DNA from: Bhargavaea ullalensis
GTDB taxonomy: Bacteria > Bacillota > Bacilli > Bacillales_A > Planococcaceae
Reading direction: 5' to 3' (one strand)
Length of the DNA: 64,000 nucleotides
NCBI RefSeq assembly: GCF_040545425.1
Contig: NZ_JBEPLW010000010.1
Program-made: the position numbers and the translations under genes
Notes under the pieces: generated by a model
The model's input: the letters and a program-made list of their open reading frames with translations, nothing else
What the model was told of the DNA's origin: nothing
Databases searched by the model: none
Shown: positions 60,190 to 64,000 of the stretch, one piece after another
Position numbering within the stretch: the stretch's first letter is position 1
How the letters are laid out: each line of letters opens with the position of its first letter

Positions 60190-61542
60190 ATGTCTTTCAT
60201 CGAACGGCTCAAAGTGAATAGAATGACACCGGCGAGGGTGCTGGTCACGTATTATTTCATTGCCATTTCCGTGTCGGCCATCCTGCTGAACCTTCCGGGC
60301 GTCCATCTCCACGGCGTGAAAATCAGCTTCATGGACAGCCTGTTCACCGCGGTGAGCGCGGTCAGTGTAACCGGACTGTCGGTCATCGACATCGGATCCA
60401 CCTACACGACGTTCGGACTCATCATGTTCATGATCGTTCTGCATTTCGGCGGCGTCGGCGTCATGTCGATCGGCACGTTCTTCTGGCTGATCGTCAGGCG
60501 GAGAATCGGGCTCCGGGAAAGACAGCTCATCATGGTCGACCAAAACCAGTATACGATGGCCGGCGCGGTCAAGATGATCCGGGAAATCATGCAGCTGATG
60601 ATCCTGATCGAGCTGATCGGCGGAAGCATCCTGACGCTTTACTTCACGAAATTCTATGACTCGTTCGGCGATGCACTGCTCAACGGAATGTTCCATGCGG
60701 TCACATCCACGACGAACGCGGGCTTCACCATCCAGCCGGATTCACTTGCCTTCTACTTCAATGACTATTTCGTGCAGCTGATCACGATGGCACTCATCGT
60801 CCTAGGTGCGATCGGTTTCCCGGTCCTCATCGAAGTCAAGCGGTTCCTTTCAAGCAAGGAGCCCGGTTTCCGGTTCTCCCTGTTTACGAAAATCACCACA
60901 TCGACATTCGGCATTCTCATGCTCGCCGGTGCCGCGGTCATCCTGCTTCTGGAATCATTCCACGGTTTCAAAGGCATGTCCTGGCACGAAGCCGCGTTCA
61001 CTGCCCTGTTCCATTCGGTTTCAGCCCGTTCGGCGGGCCTGACGACGATGGACGTCACCCAGTACAGCGAAGCGACCGATATTTTCATCAGTGCGCTCAT
61101 GTTCATCGGGGCTTCCCCAAGCTCTGTCGGCGGCGGGATCCGGACGACGACATTTGCGATCGCCGTGCTGTTTCTCATCAACTTCGCGAGGGGCAAAAGC
61201 GTCATCCAAGTGTTCGGCAGGGAAATCGAGCAGATCGACATTTTCCGTTCGTACGCCGTCATCCTGATCGCCATCCTCATGGTCGTGGTGGCGACCATGA
61301 TCATGACCATCACGGAGAACGGCATATCCGCCACCGCGCTTCTGTTTGAAATCACTTCGGCGTTCGGGACTTGCGGCATGTCGCTCGGCATTACGGCGGA
61401 TTTAAGCAATATCGGGAAAATCATCTTGATGATGCTGATGTTCGTCGGACGGGTCGGCCTCATCTCCTTCCTTTTCACGCTCGGGGGCAAACCGAGAAAA
61501 CTGAATTTCCATTATCCGAAAGAGCGGGTCATCATCGGGTGA
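60190..61542 (+). CDS. ktrD: Ktr-type potassium uptake channel subunit (KtrB/KtrD)
   Basis: Four pore-loop motifs with selectivity glycines are visible: TAVSAVSVTGLSV, AVTSTTNAGFT, HSVSARSAGLTTMD and ITSAFGTCGMSLGI, in a 450-residue Trk/Ktr/HKT fold. It forms the sodium-coupled K+ channel that needs a cytoplasmic KtrA/C ring, not present here. KtrD is the paralogue usually away from its regulator, and is chosen on that basis; KtrB cannot be excluded. Confidence 0.88.
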   Translation: MSFIERLKVNRMTPARVLVTYYFIAISVSAILLNLPGVHLHGVKISFMDSLFTAVSAVSVTGLSVIDIGSTYTTFGLIMFMIVLHFGGVGVMSIGTFFWLIVRRRIGLRERQLIMVDQNQYTMAGAVKMIREIMQLMILIELIGGSILTLYFTKFYDSFGDALLNGMFHAVTSTTNAGFTIQPDSLAFYFNDYFVQLITMALIVLGAIGFPVLIEVKRFLSSKEPGFRFSLFTKITTSTFGILMLAGAAVILLLESFHGFKGMSWHEAAFTALFHSVSARSAGLTTMDVTQYSEATDIFISALMFIGASPSSVGGGIRTTTFAIAVLFLINFARGKSVIQVFGREIEQIDIFRSYAVILIAILMVVVATMIMTITENGISATALLFEITSAFGTCGMSLGITADLSNIGKIILMMLMFVGRVGLISFLFTLGGKPRKLNFHYPKERVIIG

Positions 61543-61900
61543 ACCACGGACGGAGCAAAAGGCGGCAAGGGCTAAAGAACTGCAGGCTCTTGCTGTTTTT
61601 TTAGTGGCGGAAGACCCGGTTATGTTCCACAAAAAGGACGAGTGGACGAAACATGGTTCAAAATATCTTGAAAAAAATTTTTTATCCGCCAAAACGGCGC
61701 CATTCAAAGGAAAGCCCGATTTTGGGGGAAGACCCTGTCTTGACCTTCCGGCTGGAAAATGAGTAAATGGTCTTATATCAAGATGGGTTCAAACGTGGAA
61801 CAATCATAATAATCGGATAATTCTATTTGGTGACTTGCTCTGAAGCCTATCATGTTCAACCGACCAAATTCATAAGATAGCCAAAACGGAAGAAGGGCCG
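61543..61900. other. Non-coding region before the sensor kinase
   Basis: A weak hairpin (about 61563-61602, GGCAAGGGCT/AGGCTCTTGC with T tract) may end the ktrD transcript. The rest is AT-rich, with a TTCAA-N6-TTGAA palindrome at 61653-61668 and a related GGTTCAAAC at 61786. No clear promoter or gene is seen. Confidence 0.4.
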
Positions 61901-63346
61901 GTGTACAATTTGCCTTTTAAATCAATGATGGAAACTTTCGAGTTCTTGTTTGAGGATACCGACGACGCCATAATGATGGTTCAGCAGAGCGGCCTTTGCC
62001 TCAGGGCCAACTCGGCTGCAAAACACCTGTTCAGCATTTCGCCCGGTAAACCGGTGGACAAGCTGCTGCCTGATTCTGAACACGGACTTTGGAGTCAGTT
62101 TCTGAGCTCCGTGAAACCCGGTAAAAAGGTGACCTCTCTCTTTAACCTTACACAGGGCGAGGGAGGGACGGGCACCGGCTTGGAGGCGACCGGCTCTTTT
62201 TTCCGGCAAAACAGTTCGGTCATCGTGCGGTTCAGGCCCGCTGATCGGTGCCGGGCAGGACAGCCGGATCAAACCAGCATCCGCTACTCGGGAATCTTCC
62301 GTCATGCGCTCAATTGCTTTATCTTGTTCGATCGGACAGGCCGGATCCATGATGCCAACAATCGGACGGACTTCTTTTTTGGGCAGCGCCCGGAAGACGT
62401 CATCGGCCGCACTGTGCGCGACTTTATCTGCAAAAGGTTTTCCGAAGGGGACGATGAGAAGTTCACTTTGATGATGGAGCAGGAAGGCAGAGTGGAGGCG
62501 AAACGCCGCTACGTCTCTGAAGACGGCCAGGAGCGTTATTATCATTTTTATACGGTCTTCGATGAAGACTCCGATATGTATGTCATGACCGTCCGTGATG
62601 ACACGGAAAAAGTCGAACTGAAACAGCAGATGGAGCGAAATGAAAGCCTGTCTGCGCTCGGTCAGCTGGCGGCGAGCATCGCCCACGAGATGAAGAACGG
62701 GATGACTTCCATCCGGGGCTTCACGGAACTCATGAAGCTGTCGGCAGATGACACCTCCATGAGCTACCTCGACGTCATCGACAGCGAAATGGGCAGGATG
62801 GAGTCGCTCATGAAAGAGTTCCTGATGCTGTCGAAGCCGACGGGCAAGGAACAGGTCCCGTTTCCGCTGTTCCGCTCGATCTGTGAGGTTGTCACCATCA
62901 TGGAGCCGCAGTGCATGCAGCGCGGAATCACCATTTACAAAGACAACCACGTGAATGCGGAAGTGACGGTGGTCGGTAATCCCCAGCGCATGAAGCAGTC
63001 GCTCATCAACCTGATCAAAAACGCAATTGAAGCGTCCGACAGCGGATCCCGGCTCATGATTTCGATCGAGAACTATGACCGAGGACATGTCTTGCTGGCT
63101 GTGACGGATGAAGGAAAAGGAATGACGGAGCTTCAGCTGAAGCAAGTGTTCATGCCGTTTTTCACGACAAAGCGGGATGGCACCGGGCTCGGATTGCCGT
63201 TCGCCCTTGAAACGGCTGAGCTGATGGGCGGACACTTGTTTATCAAGTCCATGCCGGACAAGGGATCGAGGATTGAAATGCTCCTTCCGTCGGCTGCGGC
63301 CGAGGCGCAAGAAACACCGGCCGAAGAGACAAGCAATGCGGTCTGA
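61901..63346 (+). CDS. Orphan PAS-domain sensor histidine kinase (sporulation-kinase-like)
   Basis: Two PAS-like regions (about 12-125 and 130-240) precede HisKA with phospho-acceptor His262 in SIAHEMKNGMTSIRGF, and an HATPase with N-box LINLIKNAIEA, DEGKGM, FFTTK and GTGLGLPFAL. There are no membrane helices. No response regulator is adjacent, so it could phosphorylate Spo0F, like KinA/KinE. The H-box has Gly where Pro is usual (NG for NP). Start GTG 61901 has only a 3-base gap from AGAAGGG; ATG 61925 is possible. Confidence 0.85.
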   Translation: MYNLPFKSMMETFEFLFEDTDDAIMMVQQSGLCLRANSAAKHLFSISPGKPVDKLLPDSEHGLWSQFLSSVKPGKKVTSLFNLTQGEGGTGTGLEATGSFFRQNSSVIVRFRPADRCRAGQPDQTSIRYSGIFRHALNCFILFDRTGRIHDANNRTDFFFGQRPEDVIGRTVRDFICKRFSEGDDEKFTLMMEQEGRVEAKRRYVSEDGQERYYHFYTVFDEDSDMYVMTVRDDTEKVELKQQMERNESLSALGQLAASIAHEMKNGMTSIRGFTELMKLSADDTSMSYLDVIDSEMGRMESLMKEFLMLSKPTGKEQVPFPLFRSICEVVTIMEPQCMQRGITIYKDNHVNAEVTVVGNPQRMKQSLINLIKNAIEASDSGSRLMISIENYDRGHVLLAVTDEGKGMTELQLKQVFMPFFTTKRDGTGLGLPFALETAELMGGHLFIKSMPDKGSRIEMLLPSAAAEAQETPAEETSNAV

Positions 63347-63431
63347 TGCCTTCCTGTTTTGACAGCCGTGCTTTCCCCGCTCTATAATGGGATGCAGTGT
63401 ACCTGTATCATAGAAAACAGGGGATGAAGAA

Positions 63432-63878
63432 ATGGAACAGACAGGCAGCGGCCTTTCGCTGAAGCTATTCATCGTCCTTTCCAGGGCGCATAAAGTGATT
63501 TCCGAACAGGCAAACCGGCTTTTTGCAGATCATGGATTGAATCCGACAGAGTTTGCGGTGCTTGAGCTGCTCTATCATAAAGGCCGGCAGCCGATCCAGA
63601 AAATCGGCGGCAAGATTTTGCTGGCGAGCGGATCCATGACCTATGTCATCGACAAACTGGAGCGAAGAGGCTACCTGAGCAGGACGGTCTGTGACATCGA
63701 CCGCCGGGTGACTTTCGTCGATATCACGGAGGAAGGCCGGCTGCTCATGGCGGAAATTTTTCCTCTTCATGAACGGAACTTGCATCAACTGATGTCCGCA
63801 CTCGATGAAGACGAAAAGAAAACAGCGATCGATCTGATGAAAAAGCTCGGCCTTTCTATAAAAAACTTATCTAGCTAA
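63432..63878 (+). CDS. mhqR: MarR-family repressor, MhqR-like
   Basis: A winged helix-turn-helix dimer of 148 residues: NPTEFAVLELLYHKGRQPIQKIGGKILLASGSMTYVIDKLERRGYL is very close to B. subtilis MhqR, which controls quinone and azo-compound detoxification. It normally has one Cys; here CDIDRRVTF. Target genes are not in the window. ATG 63432 follows AGGGGATGAAGAA. Confidence 0.86.
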   Translation: MEQTGSGLSLKLFIVLSRAHKVISEQANRLFADHGLNPTEFAVLELLYHKGRQPIQKIGGKILLASGSMTYVIDKLERRGYLSRTVCDIDRRVTFVDITEEGRLLMAEIFPLHERNLHQLMSALDEDEKKTAIDLMKKLGLSIKNLSS

Positions 63879-63885
63879 ACAAAAA

Positions 63886-64000
63886 AAGACCGGTTATCCC
63901 GGTCTCAGACTGTAGACAAAACGGACCCAAAAGAAATCTTTTGGGGTCGTTTTGTCATTTTAATGGATATTTCGCATGTTCTTGCCCATAAAACCCCTGG
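63886..64000. other. Hairpins and possible insertion-sequence end at window edge
   Basis: AGACCGG/CCGGTCT (63888-63905) is followed by a 16-bp stem, GACAAAACGGACCC... with the complement GGGGTCGTTTTGTC (63914-63958), that has a T-rich end and could terminate mhqR. The word CAGACTGTAGACAAA (63906-63920) resembles ends I recall from IS1182-like elements, so a mobile element may begin here; only about 90 bases are visible. Confidence 0.35.

Overview
The window comes from a GC-rich, low-GC-phylum Gram-positive (Bacillales). Gene content and order follow the Bacillus subtilis yisK-yitW-fabHA-app-trpS-spx-yjb-cot segment, but with Planococcaceae/Staphylococcus-like additions: clpB beside fabH, prfC, and a CoA-disulfide reductase. 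Spore genes (cotO- and cotZ-like, spoVAC-VAD-VAEb, yjcZ-like, spoVIF) indicate a sporulation-competent ancestry. A spore-forming member of the Planococcaceae is the best guess; genus cannot be fixed from the sequence alone.

Layout. 1-9.5 kb: DUF418 membrane protein, yisK, yisL, a membrane-anchored alpha-amylase relative that has lost its catalytic residues, a minus-strand run yitU-like HAD > degV > CoA-disulfide reductase, then yitV/yitW-like genes. 9.6-14.6 kb: an N-domain-less ClpB under a textbook CtsR operator, yjzD, and fabH-fabF behind a FapR box. 14.8-20.7 kb: an appDFABC-type oligopeptide ABC operon. 20.7-21.7 kb: dense repeats. 21.7-36.4 kb: trpS with a tryptophan T-box, a GH-like secreted protein, spx, mecA, coiA, pepF, the small RNA RoxS/RsaE under Rex/ResD-type sites, spxH (yjbH), yjbI, yjbL, sasB, nadF, yjbO, prpE, mgtE. 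This block groups Spx proteolysis (spx, mecA, yjbH), redox (roxS, yjbI) and stringent-response genes. 36.4-40.5 kb: spore coat and germination genes, with a forespore sigma-G promoter before the spoVA operon. 40.5-47.4 kb: GNAT, YjcG, YjcH, PgpA, and a catabolite-controlled TAXI-TRAP uptake operon. 47.5-64 kb: tRNA-Val(GAC), a 47-aa unannotated ORF, a Gfo/Idh/MocA oxidoreductase, ALDH, M42 peptidase, a MurE homologue outside any visible cell-wall cluster, prfC, an RND exporter (SwrC-like), a manganese riboswitch with terC, ktrD-like K+ channel, an orphan PAS kinase, and mhqR.

The most unusual content is non-coding. Five sequence families (A-E) of short tandem arrays share one architecture: a constant 11-15 bp core plus a variable 6-9 bp tail, with a period of 20 or 21 bp (about two helical turns). 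Families A and B occur together, in the same order, at two loci 52 kb apart. Family C occurs at two loci in opposite orientation. Separately, five ~115-119 bp palindromic elements in tandem show compensatory stem changes between two subtypes, so the folded form appears to be under selection. I know of no assigned function for these arrays; they are the best candidate here for an undescribed system.
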